From Isoperla grammatica (Eukaryota; Arthropoda; Insecta; Plecoptera; Perlodidae), in the NCBI GenBank assembly GCA_945910005.1, contig CAMDTW010000511.1, positions 23,345 through 87,344 on the forward strand: 64,000 nucleotides of DNA, written 5' to 3'. How positions within the stretch are numbered: the stretch's first letter is position 1; every line of letters begins with the position of its first letter. Made by a program: the position numbers and the translations under genes. Shown piece after piece: positions 1 to 16,082 of the stretch. The notes beneath the pieces were generated by a model, which saw only the letters and a program-made list of their open reading frames with translations, made no database searches and was not told the DNA's origin.

Positions 1-2
1 CC

Positions 3-329
3 CCACTAGTCTCGTACGCGCAAGCTGTCCAGGCCTCGACACCACAACAGACTCCACCTGACCTAACTGATGTACCACACACCAGTCCGTCACAGTCTTC
101 TCAACCCCATGGCCCAGTTCCCGCCCCACGGCGACCACGTGGCCATGTACCACCTTCACAACCGCCGCCTCCACTGCTGCCGCCTCCACTAGCTCCCCAA
201 GGTCGTAACACGGCCTGGACTATCATCGGCCAAATAGCCGATGCCCTCATCGCCTATTCCAGCGACCCCATCATTTCAACCCTAGCTACCCTTCTTAAAA
301 CACTCATCTCCGCACCCAACAATGGCTAA
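3..329 (+). CDS. C-terminal end of LINE ORF1 (gag-like), partial
   Basis: An open frame runs in from the window start and stops with TAA at 327-329. The visible ~108 residues are rich in proline, serine and glutamine, including proline runs, and end in a hydrophobic alanine/isoleucine/leucine segment. The stop overlaps the ATG of the next frame by eight bases (ATGGCTAA at 322-329), the usual compact ORF1/ORF2 junction of non-LTR retrotransposons. No zinc knuckle is visible because the N-terminal part lies outside the window. The ORF1 assignment rests mainly on position directly before an endonuclease/reverse transcriptase ORF2. Confidence 0.65.
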   Translation, partial: PLVSYAQAVQASTPQQTPPDLTDVPHTSPSQSSQPHGPVPAPRRPRGHVPPSQPPPPLLPPPLAPQGRNTAWTIIGQIADALIAYSSDPIISTLATLLKTLISAPNNG

Positions 330-1075
330 GCTGGAATTGAAATTACTGGCGTGGAACGCCAATGGAGGAGTTCGTCGCAAAACGGCAGAACTCATCCACC
401 TTGTCCATCAACTTTCCATAGACATCATTCTCATCAATGAAACACACCTACTCCCTTCTGACAACTGGTCTATTCCCGGCTTCCAAATTCCCCGTAACGA
501 TCGACTGACAGCGTCTAAACGTACGAGAGGGGGTGGTACTGCCATTCTCTCTCGCTCTACAGCCGCCGTCGTTCAAGAGCCCACCCCCCTTCTTTCTGCG
601 GTCGAAGCCACTATCGCAATTGTGAAAACAGCTGCTGGCCCGATGCGATGCATCGCAGCATACTCGCCCCCAAATAAACATTTCACTGGCACCGACTTTA
701 ATTCCCTCTTCACTTCACAAATGCCGACTGTTCTGGCGGGTGACTTAAATGCCAAACACCATCTTTGGAATTCGGCTGTCAACAACACGCGGGGACTTGC
801 TCTTCTTCGTTTCATCACGTCTACCAACCTTAGACTCAATGTCACTGGGCCTGTCGAACCAACATACTACCACTATCGGGACACTACCCCTCCTGATGTG
901 CTAGACATTGCCATTATTCGGAACATCCACACATCTTACGATATTTCGACAGTCCAGGCACTCACATCCGACCATAATCCGATCCTCATAAATATTGGTA
1001 ACAAAATCAATTACCAACCACCTACCCCCCAGTTCTCATACGGAAAAGCCGACTGGCAGCGCTTCCGTAATCATA
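322..1075 (+). pseudogene. LINE ORF2, 5' part: apurinic-type endonuclease (Jockey/I-like), interrupted
   Basis: This is the N-terminal half of a non-LTR retrotransposon ORF2 on the + strand. It shows the exonuclease-endonuclease-phosphatase fold signature: an early WNANG motif (~11), an INETHL motif carrying the catalytic Glu (~40), AYSPPN (~113-118), GDLNAKH with W a few residues on (~140-148), and TSDHNPI near residue 219. The ATG at 322 overlaps the end of ORF1. The frame is cut after base 1075 by the 15 kb element copy A and resumes in the same frame at 16083. Dropping the insertion and one TA duplicate gives a frame of 932 codons without an internal stop, so this LINE was coding-competent when it was hit. 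The family is closest to the Jockey/I group by motif style; clade is not certain. Confidence 0.85.
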
Positions 1076-1095
1076 CCCTGTTTAAAATTCTAGCT
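1076..1095 (+). repeat. Left terminal inverted repeat of copy A
   Basis: Twenty bases beginning CCCTGTTTAAAATTC are the exact reverse complement of 16061-16080 and are identical to the left end of copy B at 31469. The match to the right end continues weakly for a few more bases. Confidence 0.92.
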
Positions 1096-1198
1096 ACTTC
1101 TCGCAACATCTTGCTAAGATTTTGACTAGGAAGAGCCAGAACAAGCTAGGAAAATTGAAGACAGCCAGTAAGCTAGAAATAAATGAAGCTAGAAAACA

Positions 1199-4100
1199 CT
1201 AGAGATAGCTAGACATAGCGAGAACTCGCTAGACATTACTTGACGTAGCTAGAGACTGCTGTAGTAAGTATAAGCCAGAACAAGCTTGAGTAAGCCAGGT
1301 AGCTAGACATTGCCTGATATAGCTAGAGGTTACTGTAGCAAGTAGCAGCCAGAACAAGCTTGAGTAAGCCAGGTAGCTAGACATTGCCAGATATAGCTAG
1401 AGGTTACTGTAGCAAGTATCAGCCAGAACAAGCTTGAGTAAGCCAGGTAGCTAGACATTGCCAGATATAGCTAGAGGTTACTGTAGCAAGTATCAGCCAG
1501 AACAAGCTTGGGTTAGCCAGGTAGCTAGACATTGCCAGATATAGCTAGAGGTTACTGTAGCAAGTATCAGCCAGAACAAGCTTGAGATAGCCAGGTAGCT
1601 AGACATTGCCAGATATAGCTAGACGTTACTGTAGCAAGTATAAGCCAGAACAAGCTTGAGATAGCCAGGTAGCTAGACATTGCCAGATATAGCTAGAGGT
1701 TACTGTAGATAGTGTTAGCCAGAACAAGCTTGAGCTAGCCGGGTAGCTAGACATTGCCAGATATAGCTAGAAGTTACTGTAGCAAGTATCAGCCAGAACA
1801 AGCTTGAGTTAGCCGGGTAGCTAGACATTGCCAGATATAGCTAGAGGTTACTGTAGCAAGTATCAGCCAGAACAAGCTTGAGATAGCCAGGTAGCTAGAC
1901 ATTGCCAGATAAAGCTAGAGGTTACTGTAGCAAGTACCAGCCAGAACAAGCTTGCGATAGCCAGGTAGCTAGACATTGCCAGATATAGCTAGAGGTTACT
2001 GTAGCAAGTATCAGCCAGAACAAGCCTGAGATAGCCAGGTAGCTAGACATTGCCAGATATAGCTAAAGGTTACTGTAGCAAGTATCAGCCAGAACAAGCT
2101 TGAGTTAGCCGGGTAGCTAGACATTGCCAGATATAGCTAGAGGTTACTGTAGCAAGTATCAGCTAGAACAAGCTTGAGATAGCCAGGTAGCTAGACATTG
2201 CCAGATATAGCTAGAGGTTACTGTAGCAAGTATCAGCCAGAACAAGCTTGAGTTAGCCGGGTAGCTAGACATTGCCAGATATAGCTAGAGGTTACTGTAG
2301 CAAGTATCAGCTAGAACAAGCTTGAGATAGCCAGGTAGCTAGACATTGCCAGATATAGCTAGAGGTTACTGTAGAAAGTATCAGCCAGAACAAGTTTGGG
2401 TTAGCCAGGTAGCTAGACATTGCCAGATATAGCTAGAGGTTACTGTAGAAAGTATCAGCCAGAACAAGCTTGAATTAGCCGGGTAGCTAGACATTGCCAG
2501 ATATAGCTAGAGGTAACTGTAGCAAGTATCAGCCAGAACAAGCTTGAGATAGCCAGATAGCTAGACATTGCCAGATATAGCTAGAGGTTACTGTAGCAAG
2601 TATCAGCCAGAACAAGCTTGGGTTAGGCAGGTAGATAGACATAGCCAGATATAGCTAGAGGTTACTGTAGCAAGTATCAGCCAGAACAAGCTTGAGTAAG
2701 CCAGGTAGCTAGACATTGACAGATATAGCTAGAGGTTACTGTAGCAAGTATCAGCCAGAACAAGCTTGAGATAGCCAGGTACCTAGACATTGCCAGATAT
2801 AGCTAGAGGTTACTGTAGCAAGTATTAGCCAGAACAAGCTTGAGATAGCCAGGTAGCTAGACATTGCCAGATATAGCTAGAGGTTACTGAAGCAAGTATC
2901 AGCCAGAACAAGCTTGAGTTAACCAGGTAGCTAGACATTGCCAGATATAGCTAGAGATTACTGTAGCAAGTATAAGCCAGAACAAGCTTGAGTAAGCCAG
3001 GTAGCTAGACATTGCCAGATATAGCTAGAGGTTACTGAAGCAAGTAGCAGCCAGAACAAGCTTGAGTAAGCCAGGTGGCTAGACATTGCTAGATATAGCT
3101 TGAGGTTACTGTAGCAATTATCAGCTAGAACAAGCTTGAGATAGCCAGGTAGCTAGACATTGCCAGATATAGCTAGAGGTTACTGTAGCAAGTATCAGCT
3201 AGAACAAGCTTGAGATAGCCAGGTAGCTAGACATTGCCAGATATAGCTAGAGGTTACTGTAGCAAGTATCAGCCAGAACAAGCTTGAGTTAGCCGGGTAG
3301 CTAGACATTGCCAGATATAGCTAGAGGTTACTGTAGCAAGTATCAGCTAGAACAAGCTTGAGATAGCCAGGTAGCTAGACATTGCCAGATATAGCTAGAG
3401 GTTACTGTAGAAAGTATCAGCCAGAACAAGTTTGGGTTAGCCAGGTAGCTAGACATTGCCAGATATAGCTAGAGGTTACTGTAGAAAGTATCAGCCAGAA
3501 CAAGCTTGAATTAGCCGGGTAGCTAGACATTGCCAGATATAGCTAGAGGTAACTGTAGCAAGTATCAGCCAGAACAAGCTTGAGATAGCCAGATAGCTAG
3601 ACATTGCCAGATATAGCTAGAGGTTACTGTAGCAAGTATCAGCTAGAACAAGCTTGAGATAGCCAGGTAGCTAGACATTGCCAGATATAGCTAGAGGTTA
3701 CTGTAGCAAGTATCAGCCAGAAAAAGCTTGAGATAGCCAGGTATCTAGACATTGCCAGATATAGCTAGAGGTTACTGTAGCAAGTATCAGCCAGAACAAG
3801 CTTGGGTTAGGCAGGTAGATAGACATAGCCAGATATAGCTAGAGGTTACTGTAGCAAGTATCAGCCAGAACAAGCTTGAGTAAGCCAGGTAGCTAGACAT
3901 TGACAGATATAGCTAGAGGTTACTGTAGCAAGTATCAGCCAGAACAAGCTTGAGATAGCCAGGTACCTAGACATTGCCAGATATAGCTAGAGGTTACTGT
4001 AGCAAGTATTAGCCAGAACAAGCTTGAGATAGCCAGGTAGCTAGACATTGCCAGATATAGCTAGAGGTTACTGAAGCAAGTATCAGCCAGAACAAGCTTG

Positions 4101-5575
4101 AGTTAACCAGGTAGCTAGACATTGCCAGATATAGCTAGAGATTACTGTAGCAAGTATAAGCCAGAACAAGCTTGAGTAAGCCAGGTAGCTAGACATTGCC
4201 AGATATAGCTAGAGGTTACTGAAGCAAGTAGCAGCCAGAACAAGCTTGAGTAAGCCAGGTGGCTAGACATTGCTAGATATAGCTAGAGGTTACTGTAGCA
4301 ATTATCAGCTAGAACAAGCTTGAGATAGCCAGGTAGCTAGACATTGCCAGATATAGCTAGAGGTTACTGTAGCAAGTATCAGCCAGAAAAAGCTTGAGAT
4401 AGCCAGGTAGCTAGACATTGCCAGATATAGCTAGAGGTTACTGTAGCAAGTATCAGCCAGAACAAGCTTGGGTTAGGCAGGTAGATAGACATAGCCAGAT
4501 ATAGCTAGAGGTTACTGTAGCAAGTATCAGCCAGAACAAGCTTGAGTAAGCCAGGTAGCTAGACATTGCCAGATATAGCTAGAGGTTACTGTAGCAAGTA
4601 TCAGCCAGAACAAGCTTGAGACAGCCAGGTACCTAGACATTGCCAGATATAGCTAGAGGTTACTGTAGCAAGTATTAGCCAGAACAAGCTTGAGATAGCC
4701 AGGTAGCTAGACATTGCCAGATATAGCTAGAGGTTACTGTAGCAAGTATCAGCCAGAACAAGCTTGAGTTAGCCGGGTAGCTAGACACTGCCAGATATAG
4801 CTAGAGGTTACTGAAGCAAGTATCAGCCAGAACAAGCTTGAGTTAACCAGGTAGCTAGACATTGCCAGATATAGCTAGAGATTACTGTAGCAAGTATAAG
4901 CCAGAACTAGCTTGAGTAAGCCAGGTAGCTAGACATTGCCAGATATAGCTAGAGGTTACTGAAGCAAGTAGCAGCCAGAACAAGCTTGAGTAAGCCAGGT
5001 GGCTAGACATTGCTAGATATAGCTAGAGGTTACTGTAGCAATTATCAGCTAGAACAAGCTTGAGTACGCCAGGCAGCTAGACATTGCCAGATATAGCTTG
5101 AGGTTACTGTAGCAAGGTTCAGTCAGAACAAGCTTGAGTTAGCCAGGTAGCTAGACATTGCCAGATATAGCTAGAGGTTACTGTAGCAAGTATCAGCCAG
5201 AACAAGCTTGAGATAGCCAGATAGCTAGACATTGCCAGATATAGCTAGAGGTTACTGTAGCAAGTATCAGTCAGAACAAGCTTGAGATAGCCAGGTAGCT
5301 AGACATTGCCAGATATAGCTAGAGGTTACAGTATCAAGTATCAGCGTGAACAAGCTTGAGTACGCCAGGTAGCTAGACATTGCCAGATATAGCTAGAGGT
5401 TACTGTAGCAAGTATCTGCTAAAACTAGCTTGAGATAGCTATAGGTAGCTAGACATTGCTGGATATAGCTAGAGGTTACTGTAGCAAGTATTAGCTTAAA
5501 CTAGCGCGAGATAGCTATAGGTAGCTAGACATTGCTGGATATAGCTTGAGGTTACTGTAGCAAGTAGCAGCTAGA
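1199..5575. repeat. 74-bp minisatellite (array 1), about 59 units
   Basis: Tandem units contain the words GCTAGACATTGCCAGATATA, CTAGAGGTTACTGTAG and AGCCAGAACAAGCTTGAG. Successive AGCCAGAACAAG words at 1273, 1347 and 1421 give a 74-bp period. The edges are degenerate: the first units (1199-1270) and the last three (5400-5575) differ most, while the centre is homogenised. Rare variant units recur at exact multiples of 74 bp, for example the GGTTAGGCAGGTAGATAGAC variant at 2621, 3805 and 4471, indicating block duplication inside the array. The array is packed with stops and is non-coding. Confidence 0.95.
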
Positions 5576-5763
5576 CATATTGCCGGGTTTAGTTATACAA
5601 AAGATTTAGTTATCTTTTATAGCAAATAGATACAATGTCAATAGATTTGATTTGATCTTTGGTGCACTATGTCTTTTGTCCGGCTCACACGCTCTACTAA
5701 GGTATTTTTGTAGTATTGATGAAAATATGGCCGACAGGTGTTGGAACGTCGTGTCTCATAATT

Positions 5764-5830
5764 GCCGGTGGCGGGAATGGAACCCGAAGCCCAAAGTCAT
5801 GTGTTGGCACCGATCAACTGTTTGATTCAG
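5764..5830 (-). other. tRNA-like relic (T-arm/box B-like)
   Basis: On the minus strand a segment reads GGGTTCCATTCCCG, a near T-arm/box B motif, preceded by a D-arm-like GATCGGTGCC about 30 bases upstream and followed by a GCC-rich acceptor-like end. It is not a complete cloverleaf. It is repeated in copy B at about 40150-40220. It could be a tRNA-derived SINE head rather than a decayed tRNA gene. Confidence 0.4.
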
Positions 5831-6638
5831 TATAGACTTACTATTATACAGTGAATTTAATGTAGACCATTTGTGTTGTGGTGATGGGCTACTCATAACG
5901 TTTCGTGATAATTTCTTCGTTTTTTGTGTGGAAACCGATTAGTTTTTTGCACCGCTCTTAGTACCAATCCTCATCTTTCAAATACGTGTATCCTGTAGTT
6001 CTGGAACAAACTTAAACTGCCGAGCTATTACTAGCAAAGGGTGTATGCAAAGGAAACCATATCGATGCAAATGCGCCGTCGATCACCTTGAACGAATTGC
6101 AACAGAAATAGTTCATATTATACTGGATTACGAAATGGTTATTGCCTGGGATTCGTGTGCTTAAAATGTAAGTTTATATTTTAATGAACTATACTATGTT
6201 TGGAAATGTTTATTGAATTGGACCAATCTTAAAATCACGTTCGCGATATTATTGTTGGAACGGCGAACTAGCGGCGAAATAAGCAACTAGGCCTATATCT
6301 TCATTCGAGACCTTGCCAAACTGTAAATTCTCTTAAAATTAACTAGGTTTTTATGAATTTGAGCTCAAGATTACAACTGATTTTTTCTAATATGCGCATT
6401 ATTCTGTAAAATTAATGGTAAATTTGTATAATTAATGGTAGTTTGTGAAATTGATTGTTAATTGGTACTTCATGCAAAATTACAAAATTAAAGGCCTATC
6501 ACCACGCAATCTTCTTTTTTTTACTCGTACAGGCTGTGATAATTGTGACGAGCGAATGTTCAGGAGATATCATAGGTCTCATTACTAGTGTTCCCCGTTT
6601 TGAAAGCCCTTGGTAACACAATTAGTCAGCTTTTGTGG

Positions 6639-6675
6639 TGGCCGGTATCGAACCGGCGATCACCAGAATAAGAGT
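6639..6675 (-). other. tRNA-like relic (T-arm only)
   Basis: Minus-strand GCCGGTTCGATACCGGC forms a perfect 5-bp stem with a TTCGATA loop, the shape of a tRNA T-arm, followed by CACCAC. I see no matching D-arm or anticodon arm. It is also present in copy B near 41040. Confidence 0.35.
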
Positions 6676-6841
6676 AATAATAATTTATCGTAGGAAACCT
6701 GCCCAGGGACAATTCATGTCCCGGTGTGGTCTCTTTAGGGGACTAAACTATGATATTTGGAATGGTTGGGAAGGAATGTCCGCGGATTGTTAGTGTGGCT
6801 CAATCCCAGCATTAGCCTTGTAAGTTGTGACTGAGTAAAAC

Positions 6842-6932
6842 CTCTGAAAATACTTTCAGTCAGGATTGCCACTGGCCGGTATAGAATCAAACCGGTAACA
6901 GGTCTTACCACTAACGCGCGACGGGTGACCGC
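6842..6932 (-). repeat. tRNA-derived SINE-like fragment
   Basis: On the minus strand a tRNA-like head (GTTAGTGGTAAGACC ... CCGGTTTGATTCTATACCGG) is followed by AATCCTGACTGAAAGT. A related sequence at 10255-10395 has AATCCTAACTGAAAGT in the same place after its own T-arm. Two members sharing head and tail on the same strand suggest a tRNA-derived SINE family. The 3' boundary was not found. Confidence 0.45.
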
Positions 6933-8332
6933 CTATATCGGATACGGAAGTTAGTCTCTATCATAATAATTATCAGTAAGCTCGTGATAAGTGACAACTT
7001 ATATATTCGTTGCTTATTTACGTAAACAATTATCTCGTAATACAAAACAATTATGAATATGTGGAAAATGCCTTTTTAAAGGTTAACCACCTACCCATTC
7101 ATCAGTCGATTTAAAATTGTCTTTAACAAAAACAATTTATTTCATCCATAATAAATTCTAAAATTGTTCTTATTAATAAACGGGGTTGGCTTAGTCGCTT
7201 TAAATTAAAGTACCCCACTGAAAATGACTACAAATACGAATGTATTTATGGATTGTGTATTAATTAGTCCATGCATGTTATTATTAGTGTATTAACTACG
7301 TTTTATAATAAGATACTAATGTGGCGTTCGATTGTATACGTTTGATTTCCACAAATTGATTTGAGATGATGCATTTAATATAAACACTTGTCCTTAATAT
7401 TCATAGCATTTATAACGTATTATCTATCACTGTTATCTGTGCTGTTGTCATGGAGGGTATATTGAATCATTGATGGGTATCGTGTTATCCGCTTACGAAA
7501 GAAAATGCACATGCTATAACCACAGATAACTAATCTGTGCTATAACTATCATCTTGGTAGGGTGGGAGTGTTGCATGCTCTCTCTTGCATCCCCTAACCA
7601 GTGCCCTAACAGTTCACAAAGGAAGAAAACGCCTGCACACATACAAGTAGCGACACTGCACTGTATCGCGTGTTGCCTACAACACACGGGGTGAGATTAC
7701 GCTCTGGTTACGCCTATTATTTCTAGGCTAAAGGGGGTGTGTGTATGCCCATAACCCTACACTGGCCATCCTGTCCTGTCATGGGACAGGAAAATAACAA
7801 TAAAATTAAATTGCCTCTTATTTCTACTTGTGTAAATTCTCGTGTGGTCGTGGTCATGTGATGCCTGATTATTATTATTATTATTATTTATCGGTATTTT
7901 TTCGGCCGGAGGCGAGAAGGCTGATTTAGGTCCATAATACGGCCCTGTGGAGCCTAATAAAACAGCCATGAGACCTACAGGTCACCAGGTACACAAGGAA
8001 AAAGACAAATCAAATACAAATACAAACATACAAGTTGAAAGTTTTTTTCCGTGTTGCGATGTGAATGTGTCAGAATTGTATAATGCCATGGGAGTTTTCT
8101 ACAACTGCGGAACTTAAAAACAGAACATCCACTTCTACATTCCGCTGTGTTTTTCAATTGAATCATAAAGCCTACGAGACAAACTCTTCGTATTGTGAAG
8201 AATCCATAAATTACAAAACAAACCCCGACTTAGAATTAAATCCGCACGTGCTATCACATCGCGTTATGATTGTGTTAAAAGAGGATTGAGTTGGTAAACG
8301 CCCGTTTATTTATTTCGCAGATTATAATTATT

Positions 8333-12443
<4,111 letters not shown>

Positions 12444-12833
12444 CCCTGTAGGCTCAAGGCCAGCGTAACGGACATTTTCCAGATGTGAACAAAAAAACTG
12501 GCGCTTTCGCCTCGGTCCGCTTGTGTCAGTACAAACTTAGTCGTCAACTAGAGTACATGCAGGCTACAAGCATAAGCTGATCCAATTGGTTTTGTTGTTT
12601 CAGATTTCAACACGAGGGGTCGTCAACACACGAAAATAACTGCATAATGTTTACATTTCTTCCAAGGTACTGGCATATGAAGACAGTCTCGCAAATGGTA
12701 CTTGATTCGAGATACTAGGACTCTGAGATAATACGACTTTAAATGCGTTTGTCTCCAGGTCTCCGAGACCAGATGACGTGTTTTTTCACCAGGGTGATGT
12801 ATATTTCACAATTGTGCTCAGTATAGATGACAT
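12444..12833. other. Non-coding spacer between palindrome and array 2
   Basis: I see nothing recognisable here. The segment is shared with copy B, which has a short extra stretch near 46692-46720. Confidence 0.6.
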
Positions 12834-14360
12834 GTGTGTGTTTCCCAGGATGTTGAGATGAGTCGACTTATACGTGTTTGTTTTGTTTCAGAGGGCGCTG
12901 AGCGAAGATGACTTGTGTGTCTTTCACCAGGGCGCTAGGAGGAGTAGACGTGTGTCTGAGTTTCCCAGGGCGCTGAGAGGATATGACTTGTGTGTCTTTC
13001 ACCAGGGCGCTAGGAGGAGTAGACGTGTGTCTGAGTTTACCAGGGTGCTGAGATGAGTCGACTTATACGTGTTTGTTTCAGAGGGCGCTGAGGGGAGATG
13101 ACTTGTTTGCCTTTCACCAGGGCGCTAGGAAGAGTAGACGTGTCTGAGATTCCCAGGGTGCTGAGATGAGTCGACTTATACGTTTTTGTTTTAGAGGGCG
13201 CTGATGGGAGATGACTTGTGTGTCTTTCACCAGGGCGCTAGGAGGAGTAGACGTGTCTGAGTTTCCCAGGGTGCTGAGATGAGTCGACTTATACGTGTTT
13301 GTTTCAGAGGGCGCTGATGGGAGATGACTTGTGTGTCTTTCACCAGGGCGCTAGGAGGAGTAGACTTGTGTCTGAGCTCCCAGGGTGCTGAGATGAGTCG
13401 ACTTATACGTGTTTGTTTCAGAGGGCGCTGAGGGGAGATAACTTGTGTGTCTTTCACCAGGGCGCTAGGAGGAGTAGACGTGTGTCTGAGTTTCCCGGGG
13501 TGCTGAATGAGTCGACTTATACGTGTTTGTTTTAGAGGGTGCTGAGGGGAGATGACTTGTGTGTCTTTCACCAGGGCGCTAGGAGGAGTAGACGTGTGTC
13601 TGAGTTTCCCGGGGTGCTGAATGAGTCGACTTATACGTGTTTGTTTCAGAGGGCGCTGAGGGGAGATAACTTGTGTGTCTTTCACCAGGGCGCTAGGAGG
13701 AGTAGACGTGTGTCTGAGTTTCCCGGGGTGCTGAATGAGTCGACTTAAACGTGTTTGTTTCAGAGGGCGCTGAGGGGAGATGACTTGTGTGCCTTTCACC
13801 AGGGCGCTAGGAGAGCCGACGTGTGTCTGAGTTTCCCAGGGTGCTGAGATGAGTCGACTTATACGTGTTTGTTTCAGAGGGTGCTGAGGGGAGATGACTT
13901 GTGTGTCTTTCACCAGGGCGCTAGGAGGAGTAGACGTGTGTCTGAGTTTTCCAGGGTGCTGAGATGAGTCGACTTATACGTGTTTGTTTCAGAGGGCGCT
14001 AGGAGGAGTAGACGTGTGTCTGAGTTCCCCAGGGTGCTGAATGAGTCGACTTATGCGTGTTTTATTTAGAGAACGCTGAGACAAGACGAATTGCGTGTAT
14101 TTCACCAGGGCGTTTGTAAGGAGATGACTTGTGTTTGAGTTTCCCAGGGTGGTGAGACGAGACGAATTGTACGTGTTTGTTTTCCTGGGCGCTGAGACAA
14201 GATGTATTGTGTGTCTTTCACCAGGGCGGTGTGGCCAGAAAACTTTTACCTTTGTTTCTCAGGGCACTAAGACAGTGACTACTGGTACTTCTGGTGTGTT
14301 TGTGTCCTAGTGCTCCGAGGCGAGATGTGTGGTTTTTCGCCAGGGCGCTGAGATGAGGCG
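12834..14360. repeat. ~113-bp minisatellite (array 2)
   Basis: Units carry GAGTCGACTTATACGTGTTT, CAGAGGGCGCTGAGGGGAGA, TGACTTGTGTGTCTTTCACC and GTAGACGTGTGTCTGAG. The GAGTCGAC word recurs at 13055, 13168, 13280, 13395 and 13509 (about 112-115 bp). Units contain an internal two-part similarity (a TTTCACCAGGGCGCT half and a TTTCCCAGGGTGCT half). Where the period is near 114 bp a minus-strand frame stays open for 228 codons as a ~38-residue repeat; I do not take it as a gene. Confidence 0.93.
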
Positions 14361-14379
14361 ACTGGTGTAACTGCTGTCA

Positions 14380-16040
14380 CTAGCTACCGATAAACCTTGC
14401 TATTTCTTGCTAGGTCCAGCTAGTTCTAGCTCTAGCTATCCCTAGCTAGTTCTAGCCTAGGATTCTCCTGCAATGTCTCGGAAGTTCTAGCTCTGGCTAA
14501 ACCGAGCTTTTACTGGCTATTTCAGCCTAGCTTTTTCCGAATATGTCTAGCCAGTTCTGTTACTAACTTACTCTTGCTAATCCTAGCCTAGCAACGTCAA
14601 GCAAGCACTAGCTTATTCTTGTTCTGACAGTTGCTGGCTAACTCTTGCTAATTCTAGCTAGCTAGCTACATCACGTAAGGTCTAGCAAATTCTAGTACTG
14701 ATTGCTACTTGCTAACTCTAGCTACTCCTAGCCTAGCAACGTCAAGCAAGCACTAGCTACTTCTGGTTCTGATAGTTGCTGGCTAACTCTTGCTAATACT
14801 AGCCTAGCTACATCAAGTAAGGTCTAGCTACTTCTGGTTCTGATAGTTGCTAGCTAACTCTTGCTAATACTAGTCTAGCTACATCAAGTAAGGTCTAGCA
14901 AATTCTAGTACTAATTGTTACTGTCTAACTCTAGCTTATACTAGCCTAGCTACATCAAGTAAGGTCTAGCTACTTCTGGTTCTGATAGTTGCTGGCTAAC
15001 TCTTGCTAATACTAGCCTAGCTACATCAAGTAAGGTCTAGCTACTTCTGGTTCTGATAGTTGCTGGCTAACTCTTGCTAATACTAGCCTAGCTACATCAA
15101 GTAAGGTCTAGCTACTTCTGGTTCTGATAGTTGCTGGCTAACTCTTGCTAATACTAGCCTAGCTACATCAAGTAAGGTCTAGCTACTTCTGGTTCTGATA
15201 GTTGCTGGCTAACTCTTGCTAATACTAGCCTAGCTACATCAAGTAAGGTCTAGCTACTTCTGGTTCTGATAGTTGCTGGCTAACTCTTGCTAATACTAGC
15301 CTAGCTACATCAAGTAAGGTCTAGCTACTTCTGGTTCTGATAGTTGCTGGCTAACTCTTGCTAATACTAGCCTAGCTACATCAAGTAAGGTCTAGCTACT
15401 TCTGGTTCTGATAGTTGCTGGCTAACTCTTGCTAATACTAGCCTAGCTACATCAAGTAAGGTCTAGCTACTTCTGGTTCTGATAGTTGCTGGCTAACTCT
15501 TGCTAATACTAGCCTAGCTACATCAAGTAAGGTCTAGCTACTTCTGGTTCTGATAGTTGCTGGCTAACTCTTGCTAATACTAGCCAAGCTACATCAAGTA
15601 AGGTCTAGCTACTTCTGGTTCTGATAGTTGCTGGCTAACTCTTGCTAATACTAGCCTAGCTACATCAAGTAAGATCTAGCAAATTCTAGTACTGATTGTT
15701 ACTGGTCAACTCTTGCTAATCCTAGCCTAGCTACATCAAGTTAGGTCTAGCTACTTCTGGTTCTGATAGTTGCTGGCTAACTCTTGCTAATACTAGCCTA
15801 GCTACATCAAGTAAGGTCTAGCAAATTCTAGTACTGATTGTTACTGGCCAACTCTTGCTAATCCTAGCCCAGCTACAACAAGCAAACTCTAGCCAGTTCT
15901 AGTACTGAGTGTTACTAGCAAACTCTAGAGAATCCTAGCCTAGTTACATCAAGCTATGCCTACCTTGTTCTAGCACTAGCTGGGGGCGCTCATAACCAAG
16001 CTACTTCTAGCTGTTCCTAGTACTAGCTAGTTCTGGCTAA
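14380..16040. repeat. 71-bp minisatellite (array 3)
   Basis: Units carry CTAGCCTAGCTACATCAAGT, AAGGTCTAGCTACTTCTGG and GATAGTTGCTGGCTAACTC; the GTTGCTGGC word recurs every 71 bp (for example 15059 then 15130). Its reverse complement aligns with the array 1 unit through GCTAGAC, GATATAGCTAG/GATGTAGCTAG, AGCAAG and AGCCAG. The two end arrays are therefore diverged inverted copies. Degenerate units lie at both edges. Confidence 0.92.
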
Positions 16041-16060
16041 AGATGTAGCTAGTAGAAAGC

Positions 16061-16080
16061 AGCTAGAATTTTAAACAGGG
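16061..16080 (-). repeat. Right terminal inverted repeat of copy A
   Basis: This is the exact reverse complement of the 20 bases at 1076-1095, ending ...TTTAAACAGGG, followed by TA and the resumed LINE frame. Confidence 0.92.
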
Positions 16081-16082
16081 TA

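Larger units (their letters stand above)
5576..8332. other. Unique AT-rich non-coding segment of copy A
   Basis: There is no open frame of note. Nearly the same sequence occurs in copy B from about 39986, with scattered substitutions and small indels. It contains three tRNA-like relics, listed separately, and ends in the large (ATT)n tract. The short open frame at 8065-8289 is shared with copy B but has no recognisable domain. Confidence 0.75.

Noticed and set aside
1199..5575. CRISPR-like or centromeric array
   Set aside because: Units are directly tandem without spacers, the array is bounded by transposon ends, and the genome is eukaryotic.
13227..13913. 228-codon minus-strand frame with ~38-residue repeats
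   Set aside because: It is the 113-bp minisatellite read where the period is near 114. The frame breaks elsewhere in the array and is shorter in copy B (47435-47779). No start context or domain.
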